Source of the DNA: Clostridia bacterium
GTDB taxonomy: Bacteria > Bacillota_A > Clostridia > Christensenellales > Aristaeellaceae
Reading direction: 5' to 3'
NCBI GenBank assembly: GCA_017525805.1
Contig: JAFXSH010000060.1
Coordinates: forward strand, 1-64,000
DNA: 64,000 bases
Shown: piece by piece, positions 25,563-33,167 of the stretch
How positions within the stretch are numbered: position 1 is the stretch's first letter
Layout of the letters: each line of letters opens with the position of its first letter
Program-made: the position numbers and the translations under genes
The notes under the pieces: generated by a model
Databases searched by the model: none
What the model was told of the DNA's origin: nothing
What the model saw: only the letters and a program-made list of their open reading frames with translations

Positions 25563-25681
25563 GAGTCCTCCTCAAAAACATTGAATCCTCGAACGGCTTT
25601 CCCAACAGCCGGGCAGCCCGGAATGATTGCGAAAGGGACGGAGGTGTCGCCGCTATCGCCAAGAAACATTCTGCCGCTCCC

Positions 25682-26995
25682 ATGCGGCTGCTTCTCTGGT
25701 GCTGCTTTGGCATCTATCTTTTTGCTGTCCTCTGGTATACCGTGCTGAGGCGAAGCGCAGGGTATTATCCTGGCAGATACGAATTCCTCTGGTCTTATCA
25801 TCTGTGGTTTGCGGGCGAATGGGAATATGGGAAAGCGATCCTCGCCAACATTGTCATGTTCATCCCCTTTGGCTTTCTGATGACGGCATTGAGGGAAGGT
25901 ACGGGGGGAAAAAAGAGGCTCCTTTGGGTTCTCCTGATGTCTCTGGCTTTTTCTCTCCTTATTGAGACGATGCAGTTTGCGCTGATGCGGGGAAGCTTTG
26001 AATTCGACGACCTTTGCAATAACGTGTCCGGCGCCTTTCTCGGCGCGCTGCTGTTCCGACTGAGCAAGCGGCTTCTGTCAGAAAAGATATTGCATGTGCT
26101 GCTGTGCGGGGCCGGAGCGGGGGTCGTGCTGTTGTGTTTTGCCTTGTTTGTTTTTGGGAACCGTTCGGAAAGCGGCTCGCTTTTGCCGCTGTCCCGGGCC
26201 ATGTGTTTTCAGATTGAAGAAGCATCCTTGGCAAATGACAGGCTGGAAATCAGCGGCGTTTGTTTTTGGTATAGCCAGAATACCGCAGATTACACAATTA
26301 TTCTTCAATCCGCGCAGACGAAAAAACGGTACGCACTGCATACCGAATGCGGCCTCCCGCGCCCAGATGTGGCTGCCTACTTTAATCGGGACGATCTGAA
26401 AGCCGGTTTTCACGCAACCGTTCAAGACGTTGACATGGGCGAAGAATATGAAATCATTCTCGATTTTGGCTTTTTTCGGGCCATCTCCACAGGCGTCTAT
26501 CTGTCGATTGAACAGGATACCGCCGATGCTTCAGCACGGCAGGCAAGCGTCAATATCCATTATGTTTCCAAAGATGTGCTCCTTCCGCTGGAAGCAGAGG
26601 GAACTGATCTGGATAGCATCATAAAAAAGGGAATTTTGCTGGTTTATAATCCGGAATATCATGTATACGTCTATTCCCGTGAAGGAAGCCTGTACTGGAT
26701 CGCTGATAAAGGCTTCTATTTTGAAGAGGATGGTTCAACTTGTCTGGTCGTGGTGCTTTGGACGACGGAAACGGAGAAGCTTTCGGAGAAAAGCCTTGCG
26801 GAGGGAAAACGATTTGATTCCTTCGGAGTGTTTTTTGAGAGAAACGAATTACAGGGTGACTTCGGGCGCTATCGGGTCTGCGCTTGGGAAATGCCTGTGA
26901 ATTACCCCATCATCGCAATCAGGACGGGGCATTATAACAAAGGATGGATATGGCAGGAATTATTCAGACCGGTATTTGACTTTACGGCCCAATAG
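25682..26995 (+). CDS. VanZ domain protein with large C-terminal domain
   Basis: A 437-residue protein. Residues 1-130 form a VanZ domain with four helices and the N-I-V-M-F-I-P-F-G-F, L-I-E-T-M-Q and D-D-L-C-N-N-V-S-G-A motifs. A further hydrophobic segment at about 140-160 is followed by about 275 mostly beta residues that I do not recognise. The start is uncertain: the only good ribosome site (GGAGGTG, 25640-25646) is 36 bases before the ATG, with no ATG, GTG or TTG at proper distance in frame. It ends ten bases from the convergent nnr gene; no terminator is seen between. Confidence 0.75.
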   Translation: MRLLLWCCFGIYLFAVLWYTVLRRSAGYYPGRYEFLWSYHLWFAGEWEYGKAILANIVMFIPFGFLMTALREGTGGKKRLLWVLLMSLAFSLLIETMQFALMRGSFEFDDLCNNVSGAFLGALLFRLSKRLLSEKILHVLLCGAGAGVVLLCFALFVFGNRSESGSLLPLSRAMCFQIEEASLANDRLEISGVCFWYSQNTADYTIILQSAQTKKRYALHTECGLPRPDVAAYFNRDDLKAGFHATVQDVDMGEEYEIILDFGFFRAISTGVYLSIEQDTADASARQASVNIHYVSKDVLLPLEAEGTDLDSIIKKGILLVYNPEYHVYVYSREGSLYWIADKGFYFEEDGSTCLVVVLWTTETEKLSEKSLAEGKRFDSFGVFFERNELQGDFGRYRVCAWEMPVNYPIIAIRTGHYNKGWIWQELFRPVFDFTAQ

Positions 26996-27005
26996 CCGCG
27001 TACCA

Positions 27006-28637
27006 TCATGGGCGAATATCGCATTCTCCCCGGCCCATTCGCTCCGCTTCGTGGAGGCAGGCGATCAATTGGCCGGTGGTCAGCTCCCGCTGGCCATATT
27101 TTTTTTCGCCCACCAGCCCCGCCGCCCCGTGCCACAGGCAGGCCAGGGCCACGTTGTGGATGGAAAAGGGGAGAGGTGAACGGGTTTCTTCGTCATAATC
27201 CCACAGCAGCGAAGCCAGGATGCCCGTCAGGGCGTCCCCGCTGCCGCCCTTGGCCAGGGCGGGGGAGCCCACAGTGTTGAGCCTGAATTCCGGGCCGTCT
27301 TCGTCAATTTTGCAGATCACGGTCACGTCGCTTTTCAGCGCGGCGGTGCAATCGTATTGCTTCGCTAAGGCCTGGGCGGCGGCGAAACGGTCGGCCAGAA
27401 TTTCTTCCGCGGTTTTGCCCAGCAGCCGCGCCGCCTCGCCGGGGTGGGGGATGATCACGGCGTTTTTTCCCAACCGCATGGGATGCTTTGCCAGCAGGTT
27501 CAGGGCGTCCGCGTCCCAGACAGAAGGCTTTTCCGGGTTCCACAGCTTTAAAATGTTCTGCCAGACTTCCTCGCTTTGACCCAAGCCGCAGCCCAAGGCA
27601 AGCACGTCATGGGCGGGGGGATTCTTCACCGCTTCCCCGATTTCCATACACATGGCGTTGGGAACCAGCGTCTGCAAAATGGGCATAATACCCTGTTCGC
27701 AGGCTACGGTGGTCAGCCCCGCCCCGGCGGTGACGGCGGCTTGGGCGCACATGGCGGCGGCCCCGGCCATGCCCATTTTCCCGGCGTAGATCAGCACCCG
27801 GCCGTTATGGCCCTTATGGGCGTTTACTGCCCGACGGGTCAGGAAACGCAGGGCGGAGGGCGCGAGCGTTTCGCAGCGCAGCTCCGGATCGTCCAGCAGC
27901 AGCAAATCGCTGTTCCAGGGCATCATATCCCATAGCCCAATGTCCGCCACCACGATTTTTCCCACGGCTTCCCGATCCTTCGTCAGGTACAGGCCGGGCT
28001 TGGGGGCGTTGAAGGTCACGGTCACGTCGGCGTGAACATAGGGCCACTCCGCTTCCCCGGTTTTCCCGTTGACGCCGCTGGGAATGTCCACCGCGATGAC
28101 GGGGGGCATATGGGCTATGCCCAAATGAAAATCGTGGTACGGGGCAAGCGCCATGCGGGCCAGGAGAGGACTGTCGATCCGTCCCCGGAAGCCCGTGCCC
28201 AGCAGGGCGTCCACATAACCGTCAAAGGGCTGGTTCGGGCTTTCCCCGTCAAAGGGCAGTTCTTCCTCCGCCATTTCACCCAGATTCAGAATTTCAACGA
28301 ATGGAAGAAGCCGAAGCCATTGCAGATTCGTTTGCGCGTCCTGGGTTTTCGGCTCCCCATACAGCCATACGGTGGGCTGCCCGCCCCGCATGCTGAACAG
28401 CCGTGCGGCCGCTAATCCGTCTCCGCCGTTGTTGCCCGTGCCGCAGAGGAATAAAACCCGCTTTTCCGCACAGCTTCCGCCTAAGAGTTTTTCCAGTTCA
28501 TCCACTACAGCCAGAGCGGCGTGCTCCATGAGCAAAAGGCTGGACACGCCCAAAGAAAAGGCTTTCTGCTCCGTGCGGCGCATGTCCTCCGGCGTGAGCA
28601 CAGGATAGGAATCCATGATAGAATCGTCATACAGCAT
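27006..28637 (-). CDS. nnr: Bifunctional NAD(P)H-hydrate repair enzyme
   Basis: A 543-residue fusion. The N-terminal YjeF_N domain (to about 215) is the NAD(P)HX epimerase, with G-T-G-N-N-G-G-D-G-L-A-A-A-R near residue 66. The C-terminal half is the ADP/ATP-dependent (S)-NAD(P)HX dehydratase, with G-S-P-A-L-A-K-G-G-S-G-D-A-L-T-G near its end. Together they rescue hydrated NADH and NADPH. The ATG at 28637 has TGGAGA eight bases upstream. It is last in a long minus-strand gene run, next to acpS as in many Clostridia, but separated from it by 144 bases that hold a hairpin repeat. Confidence 0.95.
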   Translation of the reverse strand: MLYDDSIMDSYPVLTPEDMRRTEQKAFSLGVSSLLLMEHAALAVVDELEKLLGGSCAEKRVLFLCGTGNNGGDGLAAARLFSMRGGQPTVWLYGEPKTQDAQTNLQWLRLLPFVEILNLGEMAEEELPFDGESPNQPFDGYVDALLGTGFRGRIDSPLLARMALAPYHDFHLGIAHMPPVIAVDIPSGVNGKTGEAEWPYVHADVTVTFNAPKPGLYLTKDREAVGKIVVADIGLWDMMPWNSDLLLLDDPELRCETLAPSALRFLTRRAVNAHKGHNGRVLIYAGKMGMAGAAAMCAQAAVTAGAGLTTVACEQGIMPILQTLVPNAMCMEIGEAVKNPPAHDVLALGCGLGQSEEVWQNILKLWNPEKPSVWDADALNLLAKHPMRLGKNAVIIPHPGEAARLLGKTAEEILADRFAAAQALAKQYDCTAALKSDVTVICKIDEDGPEFRLNTVGSPALAKGGSGDALTGILASLLWDYDEETRSPLPFSIHNVALACLWHGAAGLVGEKKYGQRELTTGQLIACLHEAERMGRGECDIRP

Positions 28638-28704
28638 GCAGTTTTCTCCAATCGTTCTTCTCCTGAAACAGTATAAGCATGTATCACCTTACAGCTGTCC
28701 CTGT

Positions 28705-28767
28705 GGCTTTCTTGGAAGGGGTGCAGGGGGAACCGTTCTTTGGCCTCCAAAGAACGGTTCCCCCTGC
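28705..28767 (-). repeat. Hairpin repeat, copy 1
   Basis: A perfect 21-base stem (28723-28743 with 28747-28767) and a three-base loop, preceded at 28705-28722 by a GGCTTTCTTGGAAGGGG tail. Related copies lie at 41617-41683 and 45477-45523. Here it sits between acpS and nnr. Only mixed T/A follows it, so it is not an obvious terminator. Confidence 0.8.
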
Positions 28768-28781
28768 AAAAAATTCAGGCT

Positions 28782-29159
28782 TCAGTCCTTCCGTTCCGCC
28801 GCGCACACGGCAGCGGCCATGCCGCCGTCGTGGGTGATCGACAGGAAAAAGGAGGAAACGCGCTTATCCTCCGCTAAACGGGCATATTCTCCCTGCAAGA
28901 TATAGGAGGGCTTGCCGTACCTGTCGTGGGTGACGCCGATCGAGCCCAAATCAGCGGTAACGATGCCGCAGCCCAGGGCTTTTACCAGGGCTTCCTTGGC
29001 GGCGTAAATGCCCGCCATGGTCTGGGCCGCGCCCTTGCCTTTTCCGTGGATATACGCCTGCTCTTCCGGGCTGAAATACCGGGAGAGGAAGCGTTCGTCC
29101 TCCAGGAGCTTTTCCATGCGCGCGATCTCGCACAGGTCGATGCCGATGCCCGAGATCAT
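28782..29159 (-). CDS. acpS: Holo-[acyl-carrier-protein] synthase
   Basis: Transfers phosphopantetheine from CoA to acyl carrier protein. The 125-residue product begins M-I-S-G-I-G-I-D-L-C-E-I (Asp8 binds Mg) and has A-A-K-E-A-L-V-K-A-L-G with Glu56, both diagnostic. The start at 29159 overlaps the previous gene's stop by four bases (ATGA) and gives the normal family length; a longer open frame upstream is inside that gene. The T-H-D-G-G-M-A-A segment near the end is also conserved. Confidence 0.95.
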   Translation of the reverse strand: MISGIGIDLCEIARMEKLLEDERFLSRYFSPEEQAYIHGKGKGAAQTMAGIYAAKEALVKALGCGIVTADLGSIGVTHDRYGKPSYILQGEYARLAEDKRVSSFFLSITHDGGMAAAVCAAERKD

Positions 29160-30109
29160 AGCTTGGTATACAGCAGGGCGTTGGCGATGGCCCGCGCCGT
29201 CACTTCGGCTGCCGCTGCGCACAGCTTCACAAAATTCACTTCCGCGTCGGTCCGGCCCGTGGCCAGGGCGAACAGGGTGTCGCCGTCCATCTGGGTATGC
29301 ACGGGACGGATGGTGCGGGCCAGGCCGTCGTGGCTTACGTCGGCCAGCCGGTTCGCCTGTTCCTTGCTCAGCTTGCAGTCCACGGCCACCACGCCGATGG
29401 TGGTGTTGCTGCCGGGAGCGGGAATACGGATCTGCTGGGGCACGGGGGCGTGGCCGTAGAGCAAGCCCTCCGCCAAAACACCCGTGCCGTCCGGCATATG
29501 GGCGCAGCCCAGCACTTCTCCAGTCTCCGGGTGGTACACGTCGCCCACGGCGTTCACCGCTACCACCGCGCCCACCGTCACGCCCTCGGGGAGCGTGATG
29601 GAGGCGGAGCCGATGCCGCTGTCCTGGGGAACGGATCCGGGCACCAATTTTCCCACGGTGGCCCCGGTACCCGCGCCGAATTTACCCTGCTGCATGCCCT
29701 TCTGGGCGTTCATGCAGGCGGAACGGCCCATGGCCGCGTCGGGGCGGATGTGGGGATCGCCCACGTTCAGGTCAAACAGCACGGCGGCGGGCACGATGGG
29801 AATATGGGCCATGCCCATATCCATGCCGCAGTCCATCTGCTCTAAATAGCGCATCACGCCGCCCGCCGCGTCCAGGCCGAAGGCGCTGCCGCCGGAGAGC
29901 ACGATGGCGTTCACGTTTTCCACCAGGTTGCCGGGGCGCAGCAGGTCGGTTTCCCGGGTGCCGGGGGCCGCGCCGCGCACGCTCACGCCGCCAATGGCCC
30001 CTTCCTTGCGGCACAGCACCACAGTCACGCCCGTTTTGCCGCTGACGCTCTGGGCCTGGCCCACCCGGATGCCGTGCACCCGGGTAATATCGCCGGGATA
30101 GGGATTCAT
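29156..30109 (-). CDS. P1 (DmpA/S58) family aminopeptidase-like protein
   Basis: A 317-residue Ntn-type hydrolase. L-S-G-G-S-A-F-G-L-D-A-A-G-G (71-84) and G-A-G-T-G-A-T-V-G-K (145-154) are family motifs. N235-T236-T237 marks the site where family members cut themselves, exposing a nucleophilic residue. Known members release N-terminal residues or cleave beta-peptides. The natural substrate here is unknown. It is coupled to acpS by a four-base overlap and follows an unknown gene by 26 bases. Confidence 0.87.
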   Translation of the reverse strand: MNPYPGDITRVHGIRVGQAQSVSGKTGVTVVLCRKEGAIGGVSVRGAAPGTRETDLLRPGNLVENVNAIVLSGGSAFGLDAAGGVMRYLEQMDCGMDMGMAHIPIVPAAVLFDLNVGDPHIRPDAAMGRSACMNAQKGMQQGKFGAGTGATVGKLVPGSVPQDSGIGSASITLPEGVTVGAVVAVNAVGDVYHPETGEVLGCAHMPDGTGVLAEGLLYGHAPVPQQIRIPAPGSNTTIGVVAVDCKLSKEQANRLADVSHDGLARTIRPVHTQMDGDTLFALATGRTDAEVNFVKLCAAAAEVTARAIANALLYTKL

Positions 30110-30135
30110 ACAATCACCTCGCTGTATTCATGCGG

Positions 30136-30612
30136 TCAGATAAAACAGCAGCCTTCCTCAAAGTCCGCCTGCCGCTGCTCGATCAGGCTTTTTAATTCGT
30201 TCAGCTTCTCCCGAAGCGTTTTATCGCGCAGTTTAAGGGCAGCTTTCGCCGCTTCATCGGCGTCCTCTCCGTCGTCGTCCCAATGCACCCAGGCGTTCAG
30301 GTTTGCCGATATGTCCTCATAAAGCTGCTTGCAGAAATCCAGCATGCTCACATGAAGCTGATGCACGTCCCGGCAGGCGGGGCTTCGATCATCTTCTTCA
30401 AAGATCACATAGCAGCACCAGTAGCTGACGGTGCACACCATGCGGCCCGGCTCGCAGTAACCATGCACGGAAAACACATCCAGTGTCCGGAGCCCGTGAA
30501 TGGCCTGGGTCAGCCAATCCACCGCCACGTCGGTGACATAGCTCAAATCATAGGCCGTTTCTTTGCTGCCCAGCTGGAACAGCGCCCAGCCGTCTTCCGG
30601 TTTTCCCAACAT
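30136..30612 (-). CDS. Uncharacterised 158-residue protein
   Basis: I recognise no family. The protein is soluble, rich in aromatic residues and cysteine in its middle (S-Y-W-C-C-Y), acidic at about 108-122, and ends in a helical, probably coiled-coil segment followed by E-E-G-C-C-F-I. A GGAGATA ribosome site precedes the ATG. It lies 23 bases after the DUF1905 gene and 26 bases before the P1 peptidase gene, so it is part of the same run. Confidence 0.6.
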   Translation of the reverse strand: MLGKPEDGWALFQLGSKETAYDLSYVTDVAVDWLTQAIHGLRTLDVFSVHGYCEPGRMVCTVSYWCCYVIFEEDDRSPACRDVHQLHVSMLDFCKQLYEDISANLNAWVHWDDDGEDADEAAKAALKLRDKTLREKLNELKSLIEQRQADFEEGCCFI

Positions 30613-30635
30613 GGACGTATCTCCTTTTGAAGCGG

Positions 30636-30938
30636 TCAGCGCGGGGAGACTGTGACGCGCACGATGTCCCCCGGCTGTTTTTTGATGGTCTGACGGATGG
30701 ATTTCAGCACGCCGAGGATGTAACAGATTTCGCCCGTCTCGTCCCTGACGCCCATGTTCACGATGCTGCCCTCATAGGGGACGCCGTCGAAGGTGGCGTG
30801 CACCTTCACCCGGCCCTTGCCGAATTCCTCCCGGATGTTCCAGGGAAAAACGATGTAAGCGCCGCCCTTGTCCGGCACGTCGCAGAGCACGGCGTCAAAG
30901 ACGTAAATTCCATTTTCGTCCCGCTGCTTCATGTTCAC
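30636..30938 (-). CDS. DUF1905 domain protein
   Basis: A 100-residue small beta-barrel-like protein. G-G-A-Y-I-V-F-P-W, E-E-F-G-K-G-R-V-K-V-H-A-T-F-D-G and the ending K-K-Q-P-G-D-I-V-R-V-T-V match the DUF1905 family, whose function is unknown. Its start overlaps the trpS stop by four bases (ATGA), so translation is probably coupled to trpS. Confidence 0.85.
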   Translation of the reverse strand: MNMKQRDENGIYVFDAVLCDVPDKGGAYIVFPWNIREEFGKGRVKVHATFDGVPYEGSIVNMGVRDETGEICYILGVLKSIRQTIKKQPGDIVRVTVSPR

Positions 30939-31936
30939 GGCTGGTACAAACCGACCTTTTTGTAAACCTTCCGCAGGGTCTTCTGGGCCAGATACGCCGC
31001 GCGCTCGGCGTTGCGCTTGAGCATGGCGGCCATGCCGTCCTTATCGGCGATGATGGCGTTGTAGCGCTCCTGGATGGGGGAGAGCTCGGCGATGACCGCT
31101 TCGGACACCGCTTCTTTCAGCGCGCCGTAGCCTAAGCCGGACAGGGAAGCAACCGTTTCCTCCATGCTCTGCTTTCTGAGCACGGACAGGATGGTGAGCA
31201 GGTTGGAAACGCCGGGCTTGGTTTCCGGGTCGTAGCGAATTTCGCCGTCGCTGTCGGTGACGGCGCGCTTGAGCTTGCGGCGGATATCCTCGGGCTTGTC
31301 CAGCACGGCGATGAAGGTGTCCTCCGGGTCGGATTTGCTCATTTTCTTGGTGGGCTCGGCAAGGCTCATGATTTTGGCCGTGGCTTTGGGGATGTAGGGC
31401 TCGGGAATGGTGAACACGTCGCCGTAAATGCCGTTGAAGCGCTGGGCGATGTCCCGGCAGATTTCCACGTGCTGCTTCTGGTCCGCGCCCACGGGCACGA
31501 TATCCGTCTGATACAGCAGGATATCGGAGGCCATGAGCACCGGATAATCGAACAGGCCCGCGTTGATATTATCGGCATGCTTGGCGGATTTATCCTTGAA
31601 CTGGGTCATGCGGGAAAGCTCGCCCATGTAGGTGTAGCAGTTCAAGATCCATGCCAGCTCCGCGTGGGCGGGCACGTGGCTTTGGCAGTAGATGATATTC
31701 TTGTCCGGGTCCAGGCCGCAGGCCACGTAAATGGCCGCCAGGGACTGGGTGCGCTTGCGCAGGTCGGCGGGGTTCTGGCGCACGGTGAGGGTGTGCAGGT
31801 CCGCCATGCAGTAGAGGCAGTCCGCATCGTCAAAAAGGGTAAAGTTCCGCAGGGCGCCGATGTAGTTGCCCAGCGTCAGATTGCCGGAGGGCTGGATGCC
31901 CGAAAATACGACCTTGCGTTTTTCCTGATTTTCCAT
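30935..31936 (-). CDS. trpS: Tryptophanyl-tRNA synthetase
   Basis: A class I synthetase of 333 residues. P-S-G-N-L-T-L-G-N-Y-I-G-A is the HIGH-type motif and K-M-S-K-S-D-P the KMSKS loop. The ATG at 31936 is chosen because AAGGGG lies about nine bases upstream; the upstream ATG is too close. No T-box is visible in front of it: the gap to the preceding gene is only 22 bases, so it depends on read-through from the sensory genes or an internal promoter. Confidence 0.95.
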   Translation of the reverse strand: MENQEKRKVVFSGIQPSGNLTLGNYIGALRNFTLFDDADCLYCMADLHTLTVRQNPADLRKRTQSLAAIYVACGLDPDKNIIYCQSHVPAHAELAWILNCYTYMGELSRMTQFKDKSAKHADNINAGLFDYPVLMASDILLYQTDIVPVGADQKQHVEICRDIAQRFNGIYGDVFTIPEPYIPKATAKIMSLAEPTKKMSKSDPEDTFIAVLDKPEDIRRKLKRAVTDSDGEIRYDPETKPGVSNLLTILSVLRKQSMEETVASLSGLGYGALKEAVSEAVIAELSPIQERYNAIIADKDGMAAMLKRNAERAAYLAQKTLRKVYKKVGLYQP

Positions 31937-31958
31937 GATGATCATACCCCTTCTTTTT

Positions 31959-33149
31959 TCAGTTTTCAACCTCGATCACCCCGTCCAGCACGTAATGGAA
32001 GGAAGGGGCGGAGGAGTTTTCGTTTTCGATGTAGCCTTTATTCAGATCGATGGTATCGGCGGGATTCGACGGGTCCACGCCGGTATAATCACCCCGGAAC
32101 ACGTCGATGCCGCCTTTATGGAAAGCTTCGGTGAGCTGGGCGATTTTTTCGCTGGTGCCCTCCGCGGCGATGTGCTTATTCAATTCCAGGATTTCCACCC
32201 AGTTTTTGTCCAGCCCGGCGCTCATGTCGTTGCCGTGGGCGCTTCCCTCCACCGCTTTTTCGATGGGCTTATGGGCCAGCACCGCGCCAACCGCCCCTGT
32301 GATATAGGGCGTCCAGTTGATGCGGGTGCTCACCAGAGAAACGGAGGGGGCCAGGTCGATCATGCTCTGGTTATAGCCCACGTGGATCACGGTGAGGAAG
32401 GCGGAGGCTTCCTCGCAGGCCACGGCGGGGCCGGTGGTGTTGGTGTGCTGGGAGATCACTACGCAGCCTTCCCGGATCAGCGTCTGCGCCGCAGCCTTTT
32501 CTTTCGCGTAGTTGCTCCAGGTATTGGTATAGCGCACCTTCATGGTCGCCTGGGGCACAACGGAACGCACGCCTAACAGGAAGGCCGTGTAGCCGGAGAT
32601 GATCTCGGCGGTGGGGAAGGCCCCCACGAAGCCGATCAGCGCTTTATCGGAGCCGATCACGCCATTTTCCATCAGCTCTTTCAGCTTCATGCCCGCCGCC
32701 ACGCCGCTGACATACCGGCCCTGATAGATTTCCCCGCTGAAGGTATGGTAGTTGGCGGGATCGGCGCTGGAAGCGTCGCTGCCCACGGAAATCTGGCAGA
32801 ATTCCACTTTGGGGTATTCCAGGGCCATGGAACGCACCTGGGTGCTGTCGTTATTGATGAAAATGACGGCGCAGCCTTTTTTCACCAGCTCCCGCAGGGG
32901 TTCTTCCGTTTCGCTGGCCCGCACGTTGCTGCGGGAGAGGATATGCACCCGATCCGGGTACTGCCTTTCCAGCGCCTCCTGGGCCAGCATAAAGTTATAG
33001 GTGAAGGGCGTGCTTCCGTCGTTTTCGTAGATAAAGCCCACTTTCAGCACCGTGTCTGTATCGGCGGGCGTCCACGCGCCGTACACAAAGCTGAAAACCA
33101 GCAGCACTGCCAGGGAAACGAGCAGCGTGGTGATATAATACTTTCTCAT
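31959..33149 (-). CDS. BMP-family (Med/basic membrane protein) substrate-binding protein
   Basis: A 396-residue protein anchored by one N-terminal hydrophobic segment (about 6-24) without a lipobox cysteine. The rest follows the PnrA/Med fold: V-G-F-I-Y early, I-F-I-N-N-D, G-F-V-G-A-F-P-T, V-I-S-Q-H-T-N-T and a G-Y-N-Q-S-M segment, typical of proteins binding nucleosides. No ABC ATPase or permease gene lies nearby; it is directly after the HD-GYP sensor gene (18-base gap). I infer that it delivers a ligand to that sensor. Confidence 0.85.
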   Translation of the reverse strand: MRKYYITTLLVSLAVLLVFSFVYGAWTPADTDTVLKVGFIYENDGSTPFTYNFMLAQEALERQYPDRVHILSRSNVRASETEEPLRELVKKGCAVIFINNDSTQVRSMALEYPKVEFCQISVGSDASSADPANYHTFSGEIYQGRYVSGVAAGMKLKELMENGVIGSDKALIGFVGAFPTAEIISGYTAFLLGVRSVVPQATMKVRYTNTWSNYAKEKAAAQTLIREGCVVISQHTNTTGPAVACEEASAFLTVIHVGYNQSMIDLAPSVSLVSTRINWTPYITGAVGAVLAHKPIEKAVEGSAHGNDMSAGLDKNWVEILELNKHIAAEGTSEKIAQLTEAFHKGGIDVFRGDYTGVDPSNPADTIDLNKGYIENENSSAPSFHYVLDGVIEVEN

Positions 33150-33167
33150 GTTGTTTCACTTCCGCCC

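Noticed and set aside
31937..31958. T-box in front of trpS
   Set aside because: Only 22 bases separate trpS from the preceding gene, with no AGGGTGG-type box.
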